A stretch of 64,000 bases of DNA from an uncultured Bacilli bacterium (GTDB taxonomy: Bacteria; Bacillota_I; Bacilli_A; RF39; UBA660), in contig CAKOHK010000004.1 of the NCBI GenBank assembly GCA_934085595.1, positions 1 to 64,000 on the forward strand, written 5' to 3'. Each line of letters begins with the position of its first letter. Position 1 is the stretch's first letter. The notes under the pieces were generated by a model, which saw nothing but the letters and a program-made list of their open reading frames with translations, made no database searches and had not been told where the DNA came from. Made by a program: the position numbers and the translations under genes. Shown here in pieces: positions 25,656 to 33,478 of this stretch.

Positions 25656-25682
25656 TAAAAAACTATTCAAATTAGAATAGTT
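25656..25682 (-). terminator. terminator after rpsR
   Basis: On the minus strand an 8-bp stem AACTATTC/GAATAGTT (arms 25675-25682 and 25661-25668) is followed by TTTT. Confidence 0.75.
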
Positions 25683-25893
25683 ATTTTACATATGGTAATA
25701 TTGCCATAAATCTTGCTCTTTTAACTTGTTTAGCAATTTCTCTTTGATGTTTAGCACATGCTCCAGTCATTCTTCTTGGTAATATTTTACCTTTTTCATT
25801 TATATATTTAGATATAATTGCAACATCGCTATATTTAATAGTCTTACCAGCACATAGTTGGCAGACTTTTTTCTTTTTATAAAATTCAGCCAT
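25681..25893 (-). CDS. rpsR: 30S ribosomal protein S18
   Basis: A 70-residue bS18. It has an N-terminal CQLCAG with zinc-type cysteines, the DVAIISKYINEKGKILPRRMTG core and a basic tail RARFMAILPYVK. It is the last gene of the rpsF-ssb-rpsR operon, with a GGAGG site and a terminator after it. Confidence 0.98.
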   Translation of the reverse strand: MAEFYKKKKVCQLCAGKTIKYSDVAIISKYINEKGKILPRRMTGACAKHQREIAKQVKRARFMAILPYVK

Positions 25894-25907
25894 ATTTTCC
25901 TCCTTTT

Positions 25908-26396
25908 TTAGAATGGTAAATCGTTGTCACTTAATACAACGTTACTGTCATAATTTTCAAAAGGATCAGAACTTGGTATATCTACTTCTGGCGTACTCAT
26001 TGTATCAACTGTATTTTGTACTCCAGGGTCAGCATAATAACCATTGTTACTACTACCGTTATTATTTGATGAAGTTTCATTTTTTCCTCCAACAAACTCT
26101 ACATTTTCAACAACAACTTCAGTAACATATCTCTTACTTCCATCTTGTGCATCATAATTTCTTACTTGAACTCTACCTTCTACACTAATCAAGTTTCCTT
26201 TTTTAAAGTATCTGTTTACGAATTCAGCAGTTTGTCTATAGCATACACATGGTAAGAAATCTGCATCATAATTTCCGTCTTTATTTTTAAAGTTTCTTGT
26301 TGCTGCTACTGTAAATGTAGTCATTCCTATTCCGCTAGTAGATTGTCTATATTCTGGATCCCTAGCTAATCTTCCGACTAATATTATTTTATTCAT
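25908..26396 (-). CDS. ssb: single-stranded DNA-binding protein
   Basis: A 162-residue SSB. The OB fold covers about 1-105 (MNKIILVGRLARDPEYRQS...FTVAATRNF...VEGRVQVRNYDAQDGSKRYVTEVV). A flexible Asn/Ser-rich linker leads to the acidic protein-docking tip ending DNDLPF. It coats ssDNA in replication and repair. It lies between rpsF and rpsR as in Bacillus. Confidence 0.97.
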   Translation of the reverse strand: MNKIILVGRLARDPEYRQSTSGIGMTTFTVAATRNFKNKDGNYDADFLPCVCYRQTAEFVNRYFKKGNLISVEGRVQVRNYDAQDGSKRYVTEVVVENVEFVGGKNETSSNNNGSSNNGYYADPGVQNTVDTMSTPEVDIPSSDPFENYDSNVVLSDNDLPF

Positions 26397-26399
26397 ATA

Positions 26400-26687
26400 T
26401 TACTCCTCTTCTCTAATAATTAGATGTCTTAAAATATTATTGTCAATCTTAGCTTTTCTGTCAAATTCTTTAACTGCTTCGCTACTAGCTTCTACATTTA
26501 AAATATAATAGAATCCTCTAACTTGATCTTTAATTGGGTATGCTAATTTTCTTTGTCCCATATCTTTAGTATTAACTACTTTTGATTTCATATCAGTTAG
26601 TATTTTTTCAAATGCTTTTTCAGTATCTTTTACAGTTTTTTCATCGATGTCTGCTCTTACGATAAACATTATTTCATACTTATTCAT
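26400..26687 (-). CDS. rpsF: 30S ribosomal protein S6
   Basis: A 95-residue bS6 (NKYEIMFIVRADIDEKTVK...RKLAYPIKDQVRGFYYILNVEA...LRHLIIREEE). The start at 26687 is chosen because AGGAGGGAAG lies directly before it; the frame stays open further upstream but lies in the leader. S6 pairs with S18 on the 30S platform, and both are in this operon. Confidence 0.98.
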   Translation of the reverse strand: MNKYEIMFIVRADIDEKTVKDTEKAFEKILTDMKSKVVNTKDMGQRKLAYPIKDQVRGFYYILNVEASSEAVKEFDRKAKIDNNILRHLIIREEE

Positions 26688-26787
26688 TTTCTTCCCTCCT
26701 TTTGGCCATAACGTCTTCTTTTTTTCAAGAAGCAAGGAACATTTTTCAGTTCGAATGTATTATAGCATATGTTTTTTGTTATGGCAA
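26688..26787 (-). promoter_or_regulatory. rpsF-ssb-rpsR promoter and leader
   Basis: TTGCCA (26782-26787) and TATAAT (26759-26764) are 17 bp apart. The ~65-nt leader can form a GAAC/GTTC hairpin and a CTTCTT/AAGAAG hairpin before the ribosome site. An S6:S18-binding leader is known in many bacteria, but a clear match to its consensus was not established here. Confidence 0.55.
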
Positions 26788-26827
26788 TCTATTTTTCTTA
26801 TTTTATATTATTTTTTTACATTAGAAA

Positions 26828-26843
26828 AAGAGCTATCGCTCTT
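26828..26843 (-). terminator. terminator after typA
   Basis: AAGAGC-GATA-GCTCTT followed by TTTC on the minus strand forms a compact hairpin overlapping the typA stop. Confidence 0.8.
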
Positions 26844-28644
26844 ATCTATTACTTCTAAATCTTTCTTTAGGGTCTAATATTTTCTTTCTTAGTCTTATAT
26901 CTGTTGGCGTAACTTCAACTAATTCATCTGATTCAATAAATTCTAATGCTTCTTCTAATGTAAATGTTCTTGGTCTTGTTAGAACTATTGCGTCATCACT
27001 GCTTGTACTTCTTGTGTTACTAAACTCTTTATTTTTACATGGATTTACATCTAAATCATTATCTTTATTGTTTATACCAACTATCATTCCTTTATATACT
27101 TCTACACTTGGTCCTACGATTAGAGTTCCTCTACTTTGTAGATTATATAGTGCATATCCGTAAGTTTGTCCATTTTCCATTGATACTAACACACCATTTT
27201 TTCTACTTATTACTTCTCCGGCATATGGTTTATAGTCTTCAAAACTTCTTACCATTATACCTTCACCTTTAGTGTTTGTTATAAATTGACTTCTATATCC
27301 TATTAAACCTCTTGTAGGTACTGAGAACTCTAATCTTACGTGAGTTTCATCTTCATTTGACATTAGTTCCATTATACCTTTTCTTTCACTTATGTCACTA
27401 ATTATTGTACCTGAATAATCCATTGGTACTATTACTATTACTTTTTCAAATGGTTCACATTTAACACCATTAATTTCTTTCATTATAACTTCAGGTTTAG
27501 ATACACTTAATTCATATCCTTCTCTTCTCATATTTTCTATTAGTATTGATAAGTGTAGTTCTCCTCTTCCTGAAACTTTATATCCGTCGTTTGTTTCTAA
27601 ATCTTCTACTTCTAAACCTACATTTCTTTCAAGTTCTGCATTTAGTCTATCTTTAATATGTCTTGTTGTTACAAATTTTCCTGTTTTACCAGCAAATGGA
27701 CTACTATTAACTAGGAAATTCATTGATAGTGTTGGTTTTTCAATTTCTATTTTTGGTAATGCATCTATATGATTTACATCACATATTGTGTCACCTATAG
27801 ATATTTCAGGACATCCAGCTACTGTTACGATATCTCCATAATAAGCTTCAGTAACTTCTTTTCTTTTTATTCCTTCATATACAAACATTTTAGCAATCTT
27901 TTCTTTAGTTATATTTCCGTCATTTTTAGCGATTGCAATTGTTTCTCCAACTTTGATTTTTCCTTTATTAATTCTTCCTATTCCAAGTCTACCTATATAT
28001 TCATCATAATCTAATGATGATATTTGTAATTGTAATGGATCATTTTCATTTCCTTCAAATGGTTTGGTTGTTTCAATTATTGTGTCAAGAAGTGGCTTAA
28101 TGTCTTTGTTATCATCTGTTTCTTCATATTTAGCTATTCCTTCTTTTGCTATTCCGTATAGTATTTTAAAATCTAATTGTTCATCATTAGCTCCTAGTTC
28201 ACAAAATAAATCGAAAGTCATATTTACTACTTCTTCAGCTCTAGCATCTTTTTTATCTATCTTGTTAATAAATAGTATTGGTTTTAGTCCATATTTTAAT
28301 GCTTCTTTTAATACAAATCTTGTTTGAGGCATTGGACCTTCTGCTGAATCAACTAATAATACAACTGTGTCTACTGTTTTAATTACTCTTTCTATTTCAC
28401 TTGAAAAATCTGCATGTCCTGGTGTATCAACTATATTCATTTTATAGTCTTTATACCTAATAGCACAATTCTTTGCTGTAATAGTGATTCCTCTTTCTCT
28501 TTCAATATCTCCTGAGTCCATTACGCAGTCTACAACTTCTTCATTATCTCTAAATACTCCATTTTGTTTTAATAGAGCATCAACCAGTGTACTTTTACCT
28601 GCATCTACGTGTGCAACAACTGCAAAATTAATTATTTTTTCCAT
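26842..28644 (-). CDS. typA: ribosome-associated GTPase TypA/BipA
   Basis: A 600-residue translational GTPase of the EF-G class, involved in 50S assembly and growth under stress. The G1 motif is AHVDAGKS, the effector loop RERGITITAK, G3 DTPGHADF and G4 NKIDKKDA. Domain III and V segments and the BipA-specific C-terminal domain (GLIGYRSQFITNTKGEGI) follow. The length is close to the family norm. It is monocistronic, with its own promoter and terminator. Confidence 0.97.
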   Translation of the reverse strand: MEKIINFAVVAHVDAGKSTLVDALLKQNGVFRDNEEVVDCVMDSGDIERERGITITAKNCAIRYKDYKMNIVDTPGHADFSSEIERVIKTVDTVVLLVDSAEGPMPQTRFVLKEALKYGLKPILFINKIDKKDARAEEVVNMTFDLFCELGANDEQLDFKILYGIAKEGIAKYEETDDNKDIKPLLDTIIETTKPFEGNENDPLQLQISSLDYDEYIGRLGIGRINKGKIKVGETIAIAKNDGNITKEKIAKMFVYEGIKRKEVTEAYYGDIVTVAGCPEISIGDTICDVNHIDALPKIEIEKPTLSMNFLVNSSPFAGKTGKFVTTRHIKDRLNAELERNVGLEVEDLETNDGYKVSGRGELHLSILIENMRREGYELSVSKPEVIMKEINGVKCEPFEKVIVIVPMDYSGTIISDISERKGIMELMSNEDETHVRLEFSVPTRGLIGYRSQFITNTKGEGIMVRSFEDYKPYAGEVISRKNGVLVSMENGQTYGYALYNLQSRGTLIVGPSVEVYKGMIVGINNKDNDLDVNPCKNKEFSNTRSTSSDDAIVLTRPRTFTLEEALEFIESDELVEVTPTDIRLRKKILDPKERFRSNR

Positions 28645-28674
28645 AAATTACCATCCCCTTTGATGTGCTAACTA

Positions 28675-28703
28675 ATAATACACTAATTTTTCTATTTTTT
28701 CAA
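28675..28703 (-). promoter_or_regulatory. typA promoter
   Basis: TTGAAA (28698-28703) and TATTAT (28675-28680) are 17 bp apart on the minus strand. An AAAGGGGAT ribosome site lies ahead of the ATG. Confidence 0.65.
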
Positions 28704-28757
28704 GTCTTTTTTTATACTTTAGTTCTCTTTATCATTTATAATGATATTTTATCACCC

Positions 28758-28769
28758 ACCATGTATGGT
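28758..28769. promoter_or_regulatory. inverted repeat upstream of the first XRE gene
   Basis: ACCAT-GT-ATGGT is a short dyad about 50 bp before the XRE gene. Such dyads are typical operators of XRE repressors. Binding is only inferred. Confidence 0.3.
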
Positions 28770-28819
28770 TAAAAATATTTAAAAATGGCAAAATAATATT
28801 GTGGGAGATATGAATATAT

Positions 28820-29080
28820 ATGGACAGTGATTATCATTTTATTACTGAAAAAGAACTTTTTGATGTAATTGGAAAAAATATAAAATATTATAGGAGACTA
28901 TATACTTTAAACCATACCGATATGACTCAAGAACACTTAGCTGAACTTGCTGGTGTTTCAACATCTTTAATTGGTAATTTAGAAAGCAAAAAAACTCCAC
29001 AAGGAGTAAGTCTTTATAACTTATATAAAATAAGTATTATATTAGATATCCCTATCGATAAGTTTTTTATTGTACATTAG
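28820..29080 (+). CDS. XRE-family helix-turn-helix regulator (copy 1)
   Basis: An 86-residue Cro/C1-type DNA-binding protein: FDVIGKNIKYYRR, then the HTH TQEHLAELAGVSTSLIGNLE, then SLYNLYKISIILDIPIDKFF. It shares its layout with the two other XRE genes within the next 0.6 kb, and copy 3 is the closer relative. A GTGGGAGAT site lies 11 bases before the ATG. A seven-codon out-of-register frame starts in between (ATG at 28810) and ends across the start, which could lower expression. Its 3' end overlaps the convergent copy 2 by 14 bp. Confidence 0.85.
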   Translation: MDSDYHFITEKELFDVIGKNIKYYRRLYTLNHTDMTQEHLAELAGVSTSLIGNLESKKTPQGVSLYNLYKISIILDIPIDKFFIVH

Positions 29081-29333
29081 TTTCATCTATATCTTCGAAG
29101 AATTTGTCCATTGATACGTTTAATACTATAGATATTTTATATAATGACATAAGTGATAATCCTTCACTACCTCTTGTACTTTCAAACTTTCTTATAAACT
29201 CAGGTGTTACGTCTATATCTATTGCTAATTGTTCTTGTGTGATTCCGCTTATCTTCCTATATTTTCTAACATTGTAAGCTATCACTTCTATTATATTCTC
29301 GTTAAAATTAAAGTTTCTTTTGAATTTGGTCAT
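29067..29333 (-). CDS. XRE-family helix-turn-helix regulator (copy 2)
   Basis: An 88-residue Cro/C1-type regulator: IEVIAYNVRKYRK, HTH TQEQLAIDIDVTPEFIRKFE, then SLMSLYKISIVLNVSMDKFF. The ATG at 29333 is preferred because GGGTGAT precedes it; in-frame codons further upstream lack a ribosome site. It is divergent from copy 3, with a 100-bp shared promoter region holding a perfect palindrome, and convergent with copy 1. The three copies look like a duplicated regulator set. Confidence 0.85.
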   Translation of the reverse strand: MTKFKRNFNFNENIIEVIAYNVRKYRKISGITQEQLAIDIDVTPEFIRKFESTRGSEGLSLMSLYKISIVLNVSMDKFFEDIDETNVQ

Positions 29334-29348
29334 AATATCACCCGAAAT

Positions 29349-29360
29349 AATTGTACAATT
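29349..29360. promoter_or_regulatory. perfect 12-bp palindrome between divergent XRE genes
   Basis: AATTGTACAATT lies 16 bp upstream of the copy 2 start, in the shared intergenic region of copies 2 and 3. It is a candidate operator for one or both regulators. Confidence 0.4.
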
Positions 29361-29433
29361 TTTCAAATAATAATTATGTATAGGTATACTATACATTTTG
29401 TGATTTTTATTTTATAATATTATCGGAGATATT

Positions 29434-29670
29434 ATGTATGAAGAAGAGTTTTATAAATTAATAGGTAGAAATGTTAAGAAATATAGACATATAAGAAATA
29501 TTACACAAGAAAAACTTGCTGAACTTATAGATGTTTCTACTTCATTAATAAGTAATCTTGAGAGTAGTAAGATTAATCAAGGTATAAGTATTAATACTTT
29601 GTATAAAATAAGTATAGTATTAGATATACCTATCAGTAAGTTTATGGAGAGTGATAATGATGAACAATGA
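29434..29670 (+). CDS. XRE-family helix-turn-helix regulator (copy 3)
   Basis: A 78-residue Cro/C1-type regulator: YKLIGRNVKKYRH, HTH TQEKLAELIDVSTSLISNLE, then SINTLYKISIVLDIPISKFM. It is closest to copy 1. A CGGAGAT site and a TATAAT at 29413-29418 precede it. Its end overlaps the start of a small unknown gene by 14 bp, so the two are translationally coupled. This is the layout of many antitoxin-like regulator/partner pairs, though no toxin fold is recognised. Confidence 0.87.
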   Translation: MYEEEFYKLIGRNVKKYRHIRNITQEKLAELIDVSTSLISNLESSKINQGISINTLYKISIVLDIPISKFMESDNDEQ

Positions 29671-29920
29671 AGATTTAATGTATTTATCTGATTTAACTTC
29701 TATGAATGTAGATTTTGATGATGAAGCATTCATAAATAAACTTTATTCTATATATTTAAAAAATTATAAAATAATTAGTAACTATATTTTAATTGATAAA
29801 ATTAAGAAAAGAGATTTAAAAAATATTTTAAGCAAAAGAAAATCTATATTTCTTTTCGAAAATATAGATTTAAGTAAAATTAATTTCTATTTAGTTATAT
29901 GGAAATATTTACATAGTTAG
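29657..29920 (+). CDS. small unknown protein coupled to XRE copy 3
   Basis: An 87-residue protein with no recognised family. It is rich in Asp, Ile, Lys and Leu, has an acidic N-terminus (MNNEDLMYLSDLTSMNVDFDDEAF) and a basic middle (KIKKRDLKNILSKRKS). No signal or membrane segment is evident. The ATG at 29657 has TGGAGAG five bases before it, inside the upstream gene; a GTG at 29651 is the alternative. Its 3' end overlaps the convergent Fic gene by 12 bp. Confidence 0.55.
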   Translation: MMNNEDLMYLSDLTSMNVDFDDEAFINKLYSIYLKNYKIISNYILIDKIKKRDLKNILSKRKSIFLFENIDLSKINFYLVIWKYLHS

Positions 29921-30985
29921 TATTTTAAACATATTTGTGTATGTAAAGGTTACTCTATTGGTACCTTTCCTTTTTTCTTTATGTAAATATCCAGTTTCTA
30001 CTAATTTTTTAAGTACTTTGTTTACTGAATTAATATGAAGGCCTGTTTCTTCTACAATATCATTTGTTGTAAATACAATGTTTTTAATTATACTAGGGTA
30101 TACTTTATATATTGTTGTTCCACCAATAGCTGTTTTAAATGCTTCTAAGTCATTTGTATATATTTTATTTAGTTTTTTAATTTTTTTAATATTTCTAGTG
30201 CAGGTATCAATCACACATTCCAGTACTAGTTTAATAAATGATTCTTCTGCAGTTTCTGATATGTTACTAAGTCCTGTGAAATATGAGTTTTTAAGATTTT
30301 CTAAACTTTCAGATATAAATAATATTGGTGGTTCTTTTTTATATGTAGATATTTGAACTGGGAAAAGCAATCTTCCTAGTTTACCATTTGCTGTTATATA
30401 AGGATGCAATCTTTCTAGTTCTAAGTGTGTTAGGGATGTTGAAATTAAATCAATGTCTTTTGTTTTGTTAAAATAATCACATAGGTCTTCCATGTACTTT
30501 TTAATATTAGTATGTCTTGGAGGTATAAATGATACACTTGATCCAGCTATTCCTGGCTTTAATATATAAGTTTGCTTCTTTCTAAAGTTTCCACTTCCTT
30601 TGGTTAAGTTATCTTTTTTACAATTAGATAACATTAATTTATGTATTTTGTTAAGCTTGTCAATATTAATTTCATTTTGATATATATTTGAAATTGCATA
30701 TAGGAAACTTTTTTTCATATTTTGAAATTGTATAACATTATTGTCTTTTTCCATATATTTTATATAAAAGATATCTTCTTTTGTGTATTTTAATCCATCT
30801 ATTTTAAATGAATAATATGTATCTATTGTAAATAGGCTTTCTAATAATAATTTATAATCATATGGCATCGATTTTAGAAATCCTTTGTATTCTCCGTATA
30901 ATTCCTCAGCATCGCATAGTAATTTAATTAATGATGGATTTAATTCATTTGATAATTTTAATTGTTTGGGTACGTATGGTTCCAT
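29909..30985 (-). CDS. Fic-family protein with degenerate active-site motif
   Basis: A 358-residue protein with a Fic N-terminal helix, a Fic core and a C-terminal winged helix (VFTTNDIVEETGLHINSVNKVLKKLVETGYL, about 305-340). Fic enzymes AMPylate targets using HxFx(D/E)GNGRxxR. Here residues 194-205 read HPYITANGKLGR: the His and Asn remain, but the acidic residue is Thr, the first Gly is Ala and the key Arg is Lys. An inhibitory-helix-like motif S-F-K-I-D-G lies at 59-64. The architecture is that of class II Fic proteins with a DNA-binding tail. Activity is doubtful. Confidence 0.82.
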   Translation of the reverse strand: MEPYVPKQLKLSNELNPSLIKLLCDAEELYGEYKGFLKSMPYDYKLLLESLFTIDTYYSFKIDGLKYTKEDIFYIKYMEKDNNVIQFQNMKKSFLYAISNIYQNEINIDKLNKIHKLMLSNCKKDNLTKGSGNFRKKQTYILKPGIAGSSVSFIPPRHTNIKKYMEDLCDYFNKTKDIDLISTSLTHLELERLHPYITANGKLGRLLFPVQISTYKKEPPILFISESLENLKNSYFTGLSNISETAEESFIKLVLECVIDTCTRNIKKIKKLNKIYTNDLEAFKTAIGGTTIYKVYPSIIKNIVFTTNDIVEETGLHINSVNKVLKKLVETGYLHKEKRKGTNRVTFTYTNMFKILTM

Positions 30986-31057
30986 ATTTCCTCCTTATAA
31001 TATTATATTATCATATTTTTATAAAAAAATACACATATTATTTTTATATCATGTGTA

Positions 31058-31438
31058 TTAGTATGGATTTGGAAAGTCATACATACCTATTCCTTCTCCT
31101 TCTATCCATTTTATTTTATTGTTTGTTACTTTGAATGTATATTTTATAGTGTAAATAATATCTTCGTTTTTTTTACATTCAAACTCTAAAAATTCATCTC
31201 CGTCTTTGACATAATTAAATATCCATTTTTCTTTAGTATCATCTTGTAAATGACTGTTTAATTTAATTGTATCATTTTTTAAAATGTAGTCCCATGTACA
31301 ATTAGTTATATCATATTCTATCGTTATTTTATCTTTATAAACACCTAACATTTTTTTATCTGGATTATAAAATATTAACAATAAACTTATTATTGCTGTT
31401 AATGTAAACATTATTATATATTTCAAATATTTTTTCAA
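31058..31438 (-). CDS. small membrane-anchored protein of unknown function
   Basis: A 126-residue protein with a single N-terminal hydrophobic helix (residues 5-24) and no lipobox Cys. It is followed by a ~100-residue exported domain of beta character (KDKITIEYDITNCTWDYIL...IIYTIKYTFKVTNNKIKWIEGEGIGMYDF). It resembles the many single-domain exported proteins of gut Bacilli with no named family. An AAGAGAGGCA site precedes the ATG. It sits alone between the Fic gene and a long gene-free stretch. Confidence 0.55.
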   Translation of the reverse strand: MKKYLKYIIMFTLTAIISLLLIFYNPDKKMLGVYKDKITIEYDITNCTWDYILKNDTIKLNSHLQDDTKEKWIFNYVKDGDEFLEFECKKNEDIIYTIKYTFKVTNNKIKWIEGEGIGMYDFPNPY

Positions 31439-31460
31439 TTTTGCCTCTCTTTCTTATAAC

Positions 31461-31494
31461 AAAAAATAATCGATTCTGATAAAATACGATTATT
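31461..31494 (-). terminator. terminator at the 3' end of the candidate RNA
   Basis: Arms 31487-31494 and 31465-31472 (AATAATCG/CGATTATT) with a 14-base loop are followed by TTTT on the minus strand. It lies 23 bp upstream of the small exported-protein gene. Confidence 0.5.
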
Positions 31495-31869
31495 TCGAGT
31501 TTAGAAAATCAATTATAAATCATTTTAATTAAATGTTTAGTTTAATTAAAATTGTTGCTGAATATTATCAGTATTCAGTATAATCACTTATCTTTTTGAG
31601 TTTTTCTTTCTCATTGATATATCACAGACCGTAGTAGATAAGATTCCCTGCTTAATTTAATAAGCTAAATGATTTAATATTACGTACTAGATATTCTAAC
31701 TTTTTAAATATATCTTAGAAATAACCGAATATAACTTTAATATATTTAATTATTTTATTAAAATATTTTTCCTATAATATAAACCTAAGATATAGGAATT
31801 TTTTCACATTTATATAATTACATAAAGTGATTAAATATCAACTATATGTATTATATATTGTTTAGGTCT
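31463..31869 (-). ncRNA. candidate structured non-coding RNA
   Basis: This 0.4-kb stretch has no plausible coding frame but has transcript-like boundaries on the minus strand: a promoter at 31876-31903 and a terminator hairpin at 31461-31494. In between are dyads 31791-31798/31769-31776 (8 bp), 31558-31564/31572-31578 (7 bp) and 31522-31533/31541-31552 (12 bp, loop of 7). Smaller GCTTA/TAAGC and TGAG/CTCA hairpins are also present. The 5' end (AGACCTAA) could pair with TTAGGTTT in the first hairpin loop. It shows no tmRNA, RNase P or 6S hallmarks. AT-richness makes chance dyads likely, so confidence is limited. Confidence 0.35.
31769..31804 (+). terminator. hairpin plus T tract (reads as a terminator on the plus strand)
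   Basis: TTCCTATA (31769-31776) pairs with TATAGGAA (31791-31798), followed by six Ts on the plus strand. It may protect the converging hydrogenase region from plus-strand read-through, or it may simply be one stem of the minus-strand candidate RNA. Confidence 0.45.
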
Positions 31870-31875
31870 AATTAT

Positions 31876-31903
31876 ATTTTACTATATTTTAAAGACTTGT
31901 CAA
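31876..31903 (-). promoter_or_regulatory. promoter for the candidate RNA
   Basis: A perfect TTGACA (31898-31903) and TAAAAT (31876-31881) are 16 bp apart on the minus strand, just downstream of the hydrogenase-like gene's stop. Confidence 0.5.
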
Positions 31904-31924
31904 TAGTTTTTTTTAATTTTTTTA

Positions 31925-33430
31925 TCAATCCTGTTTTAATAGATTACTTTTATCTGTAAATGAAGTGTGTAACATATTAATACATCTTTCACTTAGTGGG
32001 TTTTTAAGATATTCTTTATATAATTTCATCATTTCTTTGTTTTCGTATGAACATCTTTCTTTAGATTTCTTATCTATTAAATTGTTGCTTGCTTTTCTTT
32101 TGTCAATTATGTTTTTTATTTCGCCAATTTGGCATAATGGTTGGCCTGATCCTGAGATACATCCACCTTCACAATTCATTACTTCTACTAAATGAAGTCT
32201 TTTATAGTAATCATTTTCAAGTAACTTTTCAACATTTTTTATTCCATTTACTACTGCTACGTTTATCTTCTTATTTTCTATTTTTATTGATGCTAATCTT
32301 ATATCTTTATCTTCTTCTAATTCTTTCATATCTAGAAACTCAGTAGTTGGTTTTTTCCCCGTGTACATTTTATATAATGTTCTTAGTAAAGATTCCATTA
32401 CTCCTGATGTTTGTGTATAAATGTTTGATGATGAAGAAGATGCTGATATTTCTTTATCGTATTCTGATTCTTGTAATGTACTAAGATTTATGTCTTCTTC
32501 TTTTAACAAATAACTTAACTCAATTGCTGTAAGAACATAGTCTATATTTTCGCTGTATTCTTTTGCTTCTAGTTTTTGCGCTGTACATGGTGTTATAGCT
32601 ACATTCACTATTTGATTTGGATCTATTCCTTTTTTCTCAGCAAAATATGTTTTAATCATTTTACATGTACATCCAATAGGACTTTTTACTGTTGATAAAT
32701 TGTTTAAAAGCTCTGGATGATATATTTCAGCATATCTTACCCATGCTGGACAACAACTAGTAAATTGTGGTAATGGTGAAGAAGTATTAATTCTATTTAT
32801 AAAACTACTTGCTTCTTCAATAACTGATAAATCAGTTCCGAAACCTGTATTAAATACATAATCAAATCCTAATTTTCTTAATGCTGTTATTGCTTTCTTT
32901 TCAATATTAGTACCATATTCTAATCCAAAGTTATCTCCTAGTGATATTTTTACTCCACTAGATAGTATAGCTATAACTATTTTATCATTTCTATTAATTA
33001 TATCTTTTACTTCTCTATATTCATATTTTGGAACTAATGCTCCTGTAGGACAATTAACTATACATTTTCCGCATGCTGTACATATAGGATTATTTACTAT
33101 ATTTAAATCATATTTTATATTTGCTATGTTTTCACACACTTTTTTACATTGTCCACAATTAATACATTTTTCATTTATTCTTCTTATTGCTGGATTAAAA
33201 TCGCTTATTTTTACTCTTTTGTCTTCAATATCTTTGTTTATTATTTTTTCATTTATTTGATTGTCTGCTGAAGATACTACTGAATCTATTATTGCTGCTA
33301 TATCACTATTTATTAAGGTATCTTCACTTATAGGTTCACCATTCTTACAATCGCTGCATATATATTCTTCGTCATTCATTTCATCTAGAAAGTCTACTCT
33401 ACCACATTTTTTACATATATATTTTTGCAT
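31925..33430 (-). CDS. [FeFe]-hydrogenase-like iron-sulfur protein
   Basis: The 501-residue protein begins with a Cys4 rubredoxin/zinc-ribbon-like module (CKKC at 6-9, CSDC at 25-28). A two-[4Fe-4S] ferredoxin domain (89-127) and the H-cluster domain follow. The H-cluster motifs are recognisable but altered: L1 TSCCPAW (224-230), L2 TPCTAQK (280-286) instead of MPCTAKK, and L3 EVMNCEGGCISGSGQP instead of ...GGGQP. All four H-cluster cysteines seem present. It probably oxidises or produces H2, or senses redox; sensory-type hydrogenases also deviate in these motifs. No maturase genes are in the window. It is monocistronic, with an AAAGGAG site. Confidence 0.85.
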   Translation of the reverse strand: MQKYICKKCGRVDFLDEMNDEEYICSDCKNGEPISEDTLINSDIAAIIDSVVSSADNQINEKIINKDIEDKRVKISDFNPAIRRINEKCINCGQCKKVCENIANIKYDLNIVNNPICTACGKCIVNCPTGALVPKYEYREVKDIINRNDKIVIAILSSGVKISLGDNFGLEYGTNIEKKAITALRKLGFDYVFNTGFGTDLSVIEEASSFINRINTSSPLPQFTSCCPAWVRYAEIYHPELLNNLSTVKSPIGCTCKMIKTYFAEKKGIDPNQIVNVAITPCTAQKLEAKEYSENIDYVLTAIELSYLLKEEDINLSTLQESEYDKEISASSSSSNIYTQTSGVMESLLRTLYKMYTGKKPTTEFLDMKELEEDKDIRLASIKIENKKINVAVVNGIKNVEKLLENDYYKRLHLVEVMNCEGGCISGSGQPLCQIGEIKNIIDKRKASNNLIDKKSKERCSYENKEMMKLYKEYLKNPLSERCINMLHTSFTDKSNLLKQD

Positions 33431-33478
33431 AATACTCCTTTGTATTAATATTATATCATGTTAATTTTATTTTATATA

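Noticed and set aside
31441..31924. Reading the gene-free stretch as tmRNA, RNase P RNA or 6S RNA
   Set aside because: The conserved sequence hallmarks of those RNAs are absent and the ends do not pair as required.
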